Source: Acropora yongei
Lineage: Eukaryota; Cnidaria; Anthozoa; Scleractinia; Acroporidae
Assembly (NCBI GenBank): GCA_014634225.1
Contig: BLFN01000393.1
Location: 2,649,573 to 2,671,019 of the forward strand
Direction of reading: 5' to 3'
DNA length: 21,447 nucleotides
A program made the translations under genes and the position numbers. The notes under the pieces are model-generated. The model had not been told where the DNA came from, did not search any database, and saw nothing but the letters and a program-made list of their open reading frames with translations. This document shows positions 1 to 10,592 of the stretch, piece by piece (within the stretch, counting starts at the first letter, position 1; every line of letters starts with the position of its first letter).

Positions 1-3000
1 TTCAGTGAAAATAACCCGCGCAAGCTGTCCACGGCTTGACCCTCTATAGGTGATGACTAAGCGGGAATCGTATCGTACGAATTTGATATAATGTGAACTG
101 CTTAGTATAGCTGGTCTCGTTCTTAAATTATTACTCCTGCCTTTGGCCTTGGAATGGAGCATTAAGAATAAATTTTTAAGTACGATGGTCTTAAAATAGC
201 TGATTGTAGGCGCTCGCCTTTGTTCTTTTATTAATCATCATTATTAAAAACGGGCGCTCAATTTTTCATAAGCTGTTTTTTATTGTAAATTAAGGCGCAA
301 ATTTTTCTTACTTAAACATGGATCAATTTGTCGCGAAAATTTTCAAACATTTTCCCTGTTATAAACATCGTTATTTGTATATAATTTTGAACTTTGAGAA
401 TTTAATGGGTCGGCGTTCTTAAAACGGAAAGTAAAGCCACCACCTTTATTCAATCGAGCCGGATAAAGTCTGACACATAATTTCGCGATTGTTTATTTGT
501 GCAAAAGCGCGTATTGTTCATGTTTAAGATAGGCGCGCACTAATGCTCTTTGTTCATCTTATTTACCACTCAGCTGCGACAAACGTTTGACACAGAGAGC
601 TGTACGTATTAAAATATCTTCAAATCTTGACAAATTCAGTGTTATCTGGAGGTTGCGGCTGTGTTTTTGACGGTGTTATCATGTTTTCATCTTTAGTGTA
701 GGCCCAACATCAGTATGTCTTGTTTTCGTTATTCTAAGAGGCTGACCTATATCTTTTACCACACCTTTTCCCCCGATAGCACCAGCAAATTTCGTGTAAT
801 TAGAGAACCCAGGGATATCTTGTTAGGTGCAAAAAAAAAAATAGAATAATTGTAAAGAATACTTTGTGTTGTTGAAATGTGGCCCTTTCTCGTAAATCGC
901 TTTGGTAATTTTTTTTTCTTTTCGGCACACTAACTTACTTTGACAGAGTCAAGCACCAAAACAGGTTAATTAAAAAGGAAGTTGTTTTGTTTCATACCGG
1001 TGATGTTGTAGCACGATTACAACTCATGATCATGTTCAAAGTTGTTTTCGATTTTAAAACTTAGTTTGGACAGTTTGGGAGGTAACCATGACATTTCACT
1101 TTTTAGCTCTATTTTCGTAAAACTGGCAACCCCTCATTGAATTTTCGCCTTTTAGTCCTTTAAGAATTAAGAAGAGTAGCAGAATTCATTCAGTCGCTAC
1201 ATTCACAAGGAGAGTATTTATTACAAAAACAAGCCTGCCATTTAAATTTGATATTAGTTGCCTTGTTACAACAGCTCTCTTACAGCTTCCATTTATTTTT
1301 TCATTTCGAGTCAAAAAATAAAAAAGATATTGCATCATCATATACGCAGCTTCGTTTCTAATTGCTTGCAAAGGATCTGATTTTCAACCCAATCAACTTT
1401 AACCTATTTTAGCAATATGAATTTTAGACTTAAAGATCGTTAGTGCAAATATCTTGGCGAGGGAAGTTTTTAGAGAATTTATCACTAAAAACAGATCCGT
1501 AGAAAATTATACTCCTGCCATAATGCGTAAAGTATTTAAAGGGATATTAACCTTAAATATTTCTTCAATTTTCGATTTTTTATAAACTGATAATCCACTT
1601 TCTGAAAGGCAGGTTTTTGTCGCACTTTGTTATTGAAAGTTATGTGTAGTTTACTTATTTTTCCAGTTTATTCGCGCAGACAACATAAATAAACAAAACA
1701 ATACCGAACTTTGAAGAAAAAAGAGAAAAACAACAACAAAAGACTTGAATTTTCAAAGAATTGAAAATTGCGCAGCTAAAATTATAGCAAGGGAATATTT
1801 GGTGTGTTACTAAATGTCAAACTTTTTGGGTTCGAATTTCCACATCAAAGTACCGACAAAAGAAGCTTTTTCAGGCAGCAGTCATTAGTCTGAAGTTCAA
1901 ATGTTCTTAATGCGAAAAAATAAGCCATTTGAAGACCATTAAGTTAGTAAATAAACCAGCTAAAGACAAAAATGACCGGACCAGGTGATCCCAAGTTGAT
2001 TTAAAAACCGGCCGGAATTACCCTCTATCTCCAACAAGAACACCTGCTTTGAATTTTTTTTAAATTACTCGTCCATTTATATTGTCCGTGGTATTGATGT
2101 TGCGTGTATAATTTCCGGACATGAGCAGGTCCGTGTTTTCTACAATTATGCTTTGCTTTCATTTTGTTCAGCGAGCTTGTATTCTTTTGTTAGTCATATT
2201 TGACAAAGTGACAATGGTTGGCAAATTATTAATTTATAAGAGGACTTGCTTGAGGCTTTGTAATATCACATTCATATATTAACCCTTCGTTAACGCTTCG
2301 TTGAAATGAAGACCGCAATTCGCAAAATAAATACTCTGTATTCTTTCGGTCGTGTTTGTCGATTCTTTTGTAGAAGATTCTAATTTCAAGGTTTGCTTTT
2401 TGTTCTTAATCGGCTCCGCCAAAGAATGAGTAATAGACACAAGTTTAATAATTTCATGAACCCAATGCACACGTTTATTGTAATTTTAAGCTTGGGCAAA
2501 CGTACACCAATTTATTACTCTCTTTGAGATGTGTTGAATATTGAACTCTCGTGAAAATCCAATTCACTTGTTCAGCATGAAATTATTTCTTTCTAAAAAA
2601 CGATTTTCGTCTTCGCTTTTTTAAGCGTCTCAAGCATTGAATAATGCTTTTCTTTTCTGCGCCTAATTTTCTTCTGTAATTTTCGCGTTGTTGTGAGAGC
2701 ACAAACTGCGAGAACAGTAGGAGTCAATAAACACAAACCGTATTATTCAACAAAATGATTCTTTTATTACCATGGAAGTAAAAACTACTTCCTTTCGGGG
2801 CTTTTTGTTTCTTTAACCTTTCTACATAATTCTTACGTATAGTCTTTAATTCGCCTACCGATAATTTATTACACGTTTCAAGTTGGACAAGATTTATATC
2901 ACACTAAGTAACACAGGTTTATCGGTGATAAAAATATCCAGCTACGTTTTTGTCAAAGAGAATTCTTTATTATTTTGTTGTTTTTTTTTTGTTTTCTTTG

Positions 3001-3427
3001 GTCCTCTTACAAATTCCTTATATATTCATATTTAACCTTTGCCATTTTGTCAATTCTACAATTTTTACTGTACAGAGTTTCTTAAACATATCTCTAACCG
3101 AAGCCAACTGAAGTAAAAGATATAGTTTTCACATGGTCAAGTCAATGTTGGCAATAACCATTTATGGTGTATAGTTTGTATCTCTTTGTGGTCATCCTTG
3201 AAATATTTTTAAATAGTCTTGACAAGGAACATTTCAATTTATGACGGGATCTAAGAAGACCAGATGTGAAGTTGGAATAAAATGCTCGTTTCGAGACGAT
3301 AGGGAATAAATTCGAATGGACATCCAATTTACTTTCTAAATTTCCGTTCGCAACTGAATTTTTTAAAGTTGACCCTCACCAAGATATCACCTTTGTGGTC
3401 AACAACTCTTAACGTCCGTTTTGCGTT
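1..3427. other. Non-coding stretch downstream of the DMRT gene
   Basis: The DNA is AT-rich with many short T- and A-runs. Open frames here are at most ~63 codons, as expected by chance, and none shows a domain. I see no tRNA, rRNA or clear repeat. Part of it near 2966-3427 may belong to a long DMRT 3'UTR. Confidence 0.5.
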
Positions 3428-3433
3428 TTTAAT
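3428..3433 (-). terminator. Candidate poly(A) signal of the DMRT gene (ATTAAA)
   Basis: ATTAAA on the minus strand lies ~80 nt past the stop codon, and a GTTGTTG stretch (downstream-element-like) follows about 20-30 nt later. A canonical AATAAA occurs much further on, at 2971-2966, and could give a longer 3'UTR. The choice between them cannot be made from sequence alone. Confidence 0.3.
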
Positions 3434-3511
3434 AGCAAGTTTGATATAGTTTTGAAGTATACTTGGAATAAGCGCTTATTGAAACGCAAATGTTCGTTCG
3501 TCAATGAAGTA

Positions 3512-4242
3512 TTACGGTGCTTGACTTCTGTTTCTTTCTGTCCTAGGCGGACTTAAAGCGTCTCTCGTCTCGCTAACTGTTTGAAAACGTTCGACGGAGC
3601 TACTCATAGTTTCACTGTCTTTGGTTTTGTCTAAGCTTACTACAGTTCTCTCACCGGAGGGCCGAGAAAGTGAGGAGCCATACCGAGAGTCGAAAAACAG
3701 CGAAATCGGAAAGTTCTCTTTACTTCGGCTTTGTTCCAAAGCGAACGGATAATTTCCCGAAGATGAGCTCATAAAATGAGCTTTGGCCAGAGCCGGGAGA
3801 GGCGTAAAAGCAGACTTTGGGCCGTTTAGGAAATTGTCCGGACCTCGAGCGTACTTAAAACTATCTGCTCGCAAAGCAGCGTGATGAAATTCTCGGAGCT
3901 CTGGTGAAGGTCTTGCCCACGGATTAGGAGCACCCATAATTGCAGTTGTCGCGTCATTCTTGTATCGTGTTAAGACTTCTTCGATCGCTTGTACTAAGTC
4001 GCCGCCGCAGGAATGGAGAATAAGCTGCAAAACGCTGACTTTGATCTTCGGAAACACTCGGATGAGAAGCTCGATCGCCGAAGCTCGTCTTTGTCCCGTA
4101 AACAAAATAGATGACTTCTCTACTGCCTCGTAGTCGTTCGAAAATCGACGCCTTTTTTCTTGTGACTCACCCAGCAATGGTGGCGGGTTGTAAACATGGC
4201 CTGTTTCGAGAGCAACTTCTCCTTGCGTCTTTCTTTTAAGCC
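3512..4242 (-). other. DMRT exon 2 (coding part, DMA domain)
   Basis: Exon 2 opens directly after the acceptor and reads L-K-R-K-T-Q-G-E before a proline-rich junction and the basic KRRR segment. It then encodes the DMA domain and a ~150-residue Ser/Pro-rich tail that ends in TAA at 3514-3512. The DMA is a CUE/UBA-like helical fold in known relatives. There are no frame breaks. The exon supplies 731 nt, which with exon 1 gives an exact multiple of three. Confidence 0.88.
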
Positions 4243-7200
4243 CTGTATAAAAAAAAACGCCAAGAAAAGAAAACGAATTTAGTTCATCTAAAAATAATCA
4301 ACTGCTTCCTAGTATCCACGTTTCAATACACTATAAGGACTATACGGAATTTCTCCAAAGAGTGTATTCATTTTAAGAACGATATCAAACTATAAGATTG
4401 GAATTAAGAATCAAAATAGTTTCGCTTGACAACTTTTACACACAAAAGTCGAGTTGTATAAAGACTTAGAGGAATGAGCGCACTCGACAGTAGCCAAAGA
4501 TATAGATTTCGCTTAGGAAATGAAAAATTGCCATTTTCGTTATTTTCCTCATCGAAATAAAAGTTCGCTTAACATTGGGTTTCAACGCGGTCTTAAAAAA
4601 CAAAAAAAAAAAACACAAAGTGTTGAATTTCCATAATTTGCCAATATTTCAACTTTTAATTGGACTATTGTTGAAAGTGAACCTGCGTTTTAAATTGGTC
4701 ATGTTTCTTTTTTCCAATTTTAAGGTAACAATTTTCTTGGAAAAAATAAACTCTTGACAATTGTAGCAACAACGTATCGAATTTTGCAACTTACTGGTTG
4801 TTGTTTTCATTACTTGATGTTTCTTCAATTTGAGAGTAAGAGATCGCTAGTTTAGGGTTTCTTTTAATTTCCAACATATATCACCGGCGGCTGGTCCAAA
4901 TGATATCTTAATATCCCTTTAACAGGAAAATGACGGGCAAAATTTGCTTCATTTGAGGTAAAATGTTCGATACAAAATGAATCAGCCATTTTAATGTTGT
5001 AGCTAGATGCTTTCAAAAAGTTACTTTGAATATATCCAAATTGTATAAAAGGAAATGAAAAGAATTGCTTGTTTCCAAAACTAATATATTTTGGAGTTAA
5101 AATAAGTCTACTTGGCCAAAACAAAAAAAGATTGGCTTGCGGGAGGGATTTCAGAGAGGAAGTTTTAATTTCGCTGTTCTTATTAAATGCTAAAAGGGAA
5201 AGAATTTGTTTCGAACTCACAGCGGGAGAAACTGGCTTGAAATGAACGCAAAAAAGCATAAAACGACCAGCGAGACGTGCGCAGGTGTGCTCTTGTATTT
5301 CAAATGTTATTCACATCAAATTTGGTAATTTTTTTTTCTTCAATTCTAGCAGGTCAACAGAACTAGATACTCCATCATTGATAAGGAAAAATTAACGAGG
5401 GCTTGTTCAAAGTTAAACTAGATAGATACAGCAAAGGAAAACGTTTATTTTTATCGACGTTGGATATCCTCCATATTTTTACAACTGTCAACTTTGGTGT
5501 CAAAACACAAAGCTAAATCTGCACATTGCAGGGCGTTATCACCGAAAATTTCGTCCAAATTTATCCAAAGAAAACACAGTATTTAAAGGCTGTTGATCTC
5601 CGAATTGTTTGGTTGAATATTCAACAACATCTAGAGTTACCATTGCTTTTTAAGCTAGTTTTGAAAACAGCAAAGAGAAATGTGATCCTTGAAAGGTTTG
5701 TTTTATTGATTGTGATCAATTGGAGGCACACCGCATTCAATACAGCAATGGTTCTTCAGTGAAACTTGCGGTAATTAAATCAAAATTAGCAGAAGGTTGA
5801 ATTGTCACACCTTGCAAATGATGTGGTAAAACTCCAGCGAAAGGTCGAAACGCCGAACAAGTACATTCCGCGTGGACATCCTTCTGAGAGTTCCCAATAA
5901 ATCCATGATGATGATGATGTTCTGAGAAAGGAAAAAAAAAGGAAGCATTCGGAAATCTTAGAGATCAATAACACATTTTCACAACCTGTGAGCTTTTGCT
6001 GTTTAATAAGTTTTCATCTCAGTATTGATAACTCGTTCATTTCCCAAAGTCGTAAAATATTTTTCAAGGAGGAACCACGATATGCCTATTAGTCAAATGT
6101 TTCCATAACAATTGTGCGGAGGAAATTAAACTGTATCTGTTCGCTTTTTTTTCGTGGTTGTTATGGGAAAACATAGTGGATAAGTTGGTATGCCTTACCT
6201 AAGATTTTCTTATCTATGCTAATCACGAGTCATATTCATATTTCTCGGAGGATGGGCTTTAAAAAACGTAATCATGCAACATGAGTGAAATTGCTTGTGT
6301 TTCCGCCCTCTTTGGGCATTTTGACCCCATGAAAAATGACCGTTTCTGTATTAAGGACCTTTCGTGGAATTCCTGCTAGGATGTTAGGTTTCTAGGTTTT
6401 GTTTCCTGCCATACTGATAAGGGCCTGTTCTAAAAGCATGTTTCATTAGGGCGTCTGCCTTGTTGACCTCCATTTAAAGTTTATTCCAGAGTTCAAGCAA
6501 CAGAAACCCCAAATTGAAACTTTTTCCCCTCAAACAATAGGTTAGCTCTCAATAAGATTCAATAACTTCAAAATTTCTTACCTGCGAATGAATTTGAGAC
6601 CGTAACATTTTCAGAACAAGTTTCGGTCACTGGCGAAGGCGCTTCTTTCTTTATCTCTACGAACGACAACAACAGAAGATACACACTTACATTTTTCGTT
6701 GGTTATGAAAAAGACAACATTATGGCTGGGTTGAAGATGTGGACAAGATTTTTTGAATACTTAGTTTACTTGTTTTGTAACCTCTTTTAACCGTAAAAAG
6801 AAACACTACTTCCAAATTAAAACTCTTTAGTCCTCGGCTAACAGTGTTTGAAAGGAAAACGGGTTTTTCAAAAACCTTATTTGCGTGGACTTTTGTTAAA
6901 TGGTTGATTTCCTTTAATTATTGGATTAGTTTTTGGTGGTCTTTTTTATCTTTTGCTGTTGTGAAGTCTGCCTATCTATTCTTTCACTTTTAATCAGCGC
7001 AAGTCAACGGCATATGGCTAGCTCTTTATAAATAATCCAAACGAAAAAACCCACCAAACGAAACAGCTTGCAATTGTGTATCAAAAACTGTGGTGATCAT
7101 TCATTTTCTTTAAGTTGTGGCGAGTAAAAACAAATGGAAGCAAAACATTCTCAAATGCGAATAACCATGGAACTACAACAGATGATTTAAACCTTTTTTG

Positions 7201-7942
7201 CTGTCAAATTCTCTCTTAAAATATATGTATGACTGCCGATGAGAATAAACCTAGGTGATGTTATTAGAAATTTACTCATTAAGAGCGCTTTTATGTTTTT
7301 TAAGTTGAAACTTTTCGCTACATAAACTTATCTGCAGCTTAACACGCAGTGCGCACGATGCAAGTCGATTTCGATTCAGTACGGAATCTGCGTTGGACAA
7401 GAAAGTCGATTTTCTTTATCTCCTCGAAAACTGCTTTCAACACGATGCGCTTTTTTGAAATTTTCTGTTTGAGCAAAGTTTGTTAAAATTTTCTTCAATT
7501 TGAAGTATGACGCCTGAATGTGAACAGTGTCATAGTTACCTGTTGTTTCTGCGGCGCTTGTAGATCCCGGAGTGGAACTTCTCGAAGAGCTCTGGTTTTC
7601 ATTGTTGCTCACTCGAGTCATAGCAGTAAACACATCTCCAGGAGGGAGCGGACTGCGGTGCTCCTGCATTTGTTGTCGCCGAAGAGCGACCTGTGCAGCT
7701 AAAACCCTTTGCCGCTCTGCTATCAACAAACACTTTGGACACAGACAATCCCTCCATCGGCAAAACCCCTTGTGTCCCTTTAAGATCGAGTCAAAGCCGT
7801 GATTACGGCACCGCGCGCATTTTGGTGTGCGTTTTTTCTCGGCCGCGGTAGCTTGCGCTTGCTTGCTTACAGCGCTGTTGCTTGTAGCCACTGAGGAGCT
7901 AGCAGTTGTTGTTAAACTGCCACTACCTTGTGAATAACTCAT
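3512..7942 (-). CDS. DMRT-family transcription factor (DM + DMA domains), two exons
   Basis: This is a complete spliced gene: join of 7942-7540 and 4242-3512, read on the minus strand, 1134 nt, 377 residues plus TAA. It should encode a nuclear sequence-specific DNA-binding regulator of the doublesex/mab-3 related family. Residues ~38-94 form the DM domain, with all eight expected zinc ligands (C42, C45, H48, H57, C61, C66, C68, C71) and the recognition-helix segment [16 protein letters not shown]. Residues ~186-227 form a DMA domain ([20 protein letters not shown] core). Together these place it with the DMA-bearing DMRTA/DMRT3-type subfamily. A basic KRRR run (~164-167) could be an NLS, and KSAFTPLP (277-284) resembles a short motif I recall from DMRTA C-termini. 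The start is the first ATG in frame (A at -3); upstream there is only a stop, no other ATG. The family often acts in gonad or neural development, but the role here is inference. Additional small exons inside the intron cannot be excluded, yet none is needed for the frame. Confidence 0.9.
4243..7539 (-). other. DMRT intron 1 (phase 1, ~3.3 kb)
   Basis: The intron begins GTAACT (7539 downward) and ends in a long T-rich pyrimidine tract followed by ATACAG (acceptor AG at 4244-4243). The two exons join to a single Gly codon (G + GG) and keep frame, which is the main support for direct splicing. The intron contains a same-strand 131-codon open frame at 4864-5259 and a short ATG/CAT trinucleotide run near 5905-5919. 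I found no other domain-bearing exon in it. Confidence 0.82.
7540..7942 (-). other. DMRT exon 1 (coding part, DM domain)
   Basis: Coding exon 1 runs from the ATG at 7942-7940 to the donor CAG|GTAACT, whose last exonic base is 7540. It is 403 nt, so it ends in phase 1, within Gly135. A Ser/Thr-rich N-terminus of ~37 residues precedes the DM domain, and a Ser-rich linker follows it. Reading through the donor would add an unrelated tail ending near 7376, so this is taken as intron. The reading frame is open upstream to 8045 but has only non-ATG codons there, which is why the start was placed at 7942. Confidence 0.88.
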
Positions 7943-8070
7943 CGTCTTTGACGGCACGACGCGCAACTCAACGTATCGTCTGAGTTGGTTATGTGTATCC
8001 TTAAGGACCAAGTTACTTGTGTTGTAAAATATCGTTTCGCTTTACAAGCTGGAATTTCTATTTGATACTG

Positions 8071-8207
8071 TTTTATACTCCCTCACTCGGCCTCATAGCC
8101 AAAGGCCATCACATCAAAGAGCTCTCATTGGTCCGTTTTGTAGACTCATGTCATTTGTTCGTCTAATGAGGTGTACGGTAGCATTGTTCAAACTTGACGC
8201 TGATTGG
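8071..8207 (-). promoter_or_regulatory. DMRT core promoter: TATA box and two CCAAT boxes
   Basis: Reading the minus strand, TATAAAA lies at 8077-8071. CCAAT boxes lie at 8131-8127 and 8207-8203, about 50 and 126 bp further upstream. Transcription would start near 8050-8045, where there is an initiator-like CCAGCTT, leaving a ~100-nt 5'UTR before the ATG at 7942. An E-box CACCTG lies at 8231-8236. Order and spacing fit an RNA polymerase II promoter; the start site itself is inferred. Confidence 0.6.
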
Positions 8208-10571
8208 TCGCGCATTGTTGTCCCATGGGGCACCTGCGTTCGCCCAAAGAGCTTTAAGCGGTGATCATTTCGGTGTATGCGTTGTATTGAGCAGGTGAAT
8301 TGAGATAACTTGAAGAAAAAAACTTGATCCGTAAACATTGATAAACAATGGCGCTAAAGGGAGCGACAAAAAGAAAGTTTCCATGTGTAAACACGAGGTT
8401 GTCTTCTGTTGAGTTTCAACTTAATCAGATCAAAAGAGCAACTCCCTCTTTTCAAAATGAAAATAAAAATAATCGAAAGAGTATTTCAGTGTGTATCGAG
8501 CACTGGAGACTCTGCGCATTGCAAGATAAAGTTACATTATTAATCAAATTGAAACTTATCTTACGGCTGGAGACACGTTTGCTAACTCATCAAGGGCTTG
8601 TTGGAGTTTTGCCTAATCAAGCTTCGCAAACTGTTATTTCCGCGAATTCTACCCGTGATGTTCTATTAATCTTTTAATAAATGCACTCATGCCCCTTTTA
8701 AGTGTAATTAAAACTCCACCAAGTGGCTAGGTGTCAAGGGGTTTGTTTTATCAGCCAAATATTCTTTTCACAAAAGGGAAGAGCTTTTCAGCGCTGGTTT
8801 TTTATTTAAAACTCGCTTCCTGTCCGGGATAGATTAATAATTCATTCTTGCTTTCCTTAGTGGCACCTCGAAGCGAATTTAAATTGCTTTCTAATTTCAT
8901 AAGGGAAATAATCGAACACTCATTACAGTCCTTAAAGTGTGGAAAAATAAACAATGCAAACAAGTTTGGAAGCCTTTTGAATCGAAGTTTGAGACGTGAT
9001 GTTGACCGGTTTTTTTACTGGGAACGTTTGACCATTCCAACTAAGCGCCCAACGTTTTTTTAGCTTTAAGAAGAGAAATTCTTAGTTTTCCTATTAAAAG
9101 GTAACAAAAAGGAGGAGTGATAAACTTCAAATAAACAGCTAAAAAAACCCCATGGCCTGCAGGTGGCCTGGGTGGAAACGAATTTTCGGTGACTTGCAAA
9201 CGATTATTCATTCCTATTTTAAAGATAGTTTGTCACTGGGAATTTAATTGACATTTTAGTCTCCTGAGAATATTTCGCCAATTGATGATAAGCTTTTAGT
9301 TGCGCGGCGAATCTTTAAGCTTTGTCTCAGCGAGTTAACTATTTTTTCGCCGGATTCGTTTGTTCATGTAATTCTTCGCACAGAGAAAGAGACCCGACGT
9401 AACTCCTTTTCTTCGGCCATCTCTAAATACATTTATACCGCATTAGTTTCGTCTGGAACAGTTTTTGTCAAAGTTGTGAGCAATTTATTGATGTTATCTT
9501 CAAGTTTTTGGCCGTCTTAGCATAACAGTGTAAATTAGATTTGTAGAAGTTAACATTAAAGTCAATTTTCGTTGCCGTTCGATTTTAATCTATATATCTT
9601 CGTATAGAATTCACCGCAACAGTATTCCATCGTAACATAGTGGTATCTGATTAAATTTGCGATTTTATCGCTCCTGTTGCTTTTGAAGATCAAGTTTAAA
9701 ACCGGAGCATTCAACAAAGCCCATTAAAGAGATAAATATTTCCATTTTCTTAAACATATGGCGAAAAGAAAAAAGACTTGAAAAGAGAGAGCAAAACTTT
9801 ATAAGCTTGGCGAGTTGAAACGCCGAGACATATTTTAACGCTTAATTAAGTCCTGTATTCAAACTTTATATCTGTTTAGTTTAATGACGGAATGGTGGTT
9901 TCTAGTTAAAAATTTACCTTTTTTCAACCCATTGAAGCTGAATGCGATTTTGGATAGTACATCCGGTTGCAAAGCGGGAAATCTTGACTTCTTTATTACT
10001 TGAATTATGCGTACCCCCCAAGACGAATGTACAGCCACGTTTTTGCCTTGAAAAATTGGCCTTTAATAAAACCGGTAGCAGAAAATATATTTCAAGCTGT
10101 TTTTTCGCTGTTTGATTCAACGCAAAACTAAACCAGGGGGTCAAATTTCTATTCCATGCGTCTATATCTGAGAATCAATTGTTTTTGCTAGTAAGATTTC
10201 CAGCGGAAAATGACCGTGTTAGAGTAATTTACAGTTAAAAAATTATGTTTAAGTCATTCTAGTTTCCTTTCAATTACCTTATAGACCGTTAATTTTTTTT
10301 CTAAAGCCAGACTTGTTAGTAAATTAATTGACTGAGAGGTATAATTTTTTGGGACGAACCAAAATTGAAACCTAAATTTCCCATAGCATGCGAACACAAT
10401 TATCTTTGCATGGCTCATTCCAAAGGGTAGGTCTTTAAATTTACTTCGATAAACTCACAGGAAATAGATTCACATTTATTTAGTAAATTATATTTTAGAC
10501 ACGGGGAGTCAGCATAGCAATCGGCCAAAATTAAAGAATCATATTAAAGAGCTATCAAAGTTGATAGAAGC

Positions 10572-10592
10572 GGGCGGGCGGCGGGCTGCGGG
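10572..10592 (+). other. Putative G-quadruplex motif
   Basis: Four GGG runs (10572-10574, 10576-10578, 10583-10585, 10590-10592) are separated by loops of 1, 4 and 4 bases, with extra GG pairs between and after. This meets the usual G3-N1-7 rule and is sharply G-rich compared with the surrounding AT-rich DNA. Confidence 0.6.

Noticed and set aside
1829..1842. GGGTTCGAATTTCC, resembling a tRNA T-arm/B box
   Set aside because: No A box, acceptor stem or anticodon arm fits around it.
5205..5220. GAGTTCGAAAC on the minus strand, a possible SINE B box
   Set aside because: No A box at the proper distance and no A-rich or structured tail.
7376..7539. Read-through of DMRT exon 1 past the donor
   Set aside because: CAG|GTAACT is a strong donor with phase matching exon 2, and the read-through tail lacks any family similarity.
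7943..8011. N-terminal extension of the DMRT frame upstream of 7942
   Set aside because: The extension begins with TTG and has no ATG before the upstream stop at 8042-8044; eukaryotic initiation at the ATG at 7942 is more likely.
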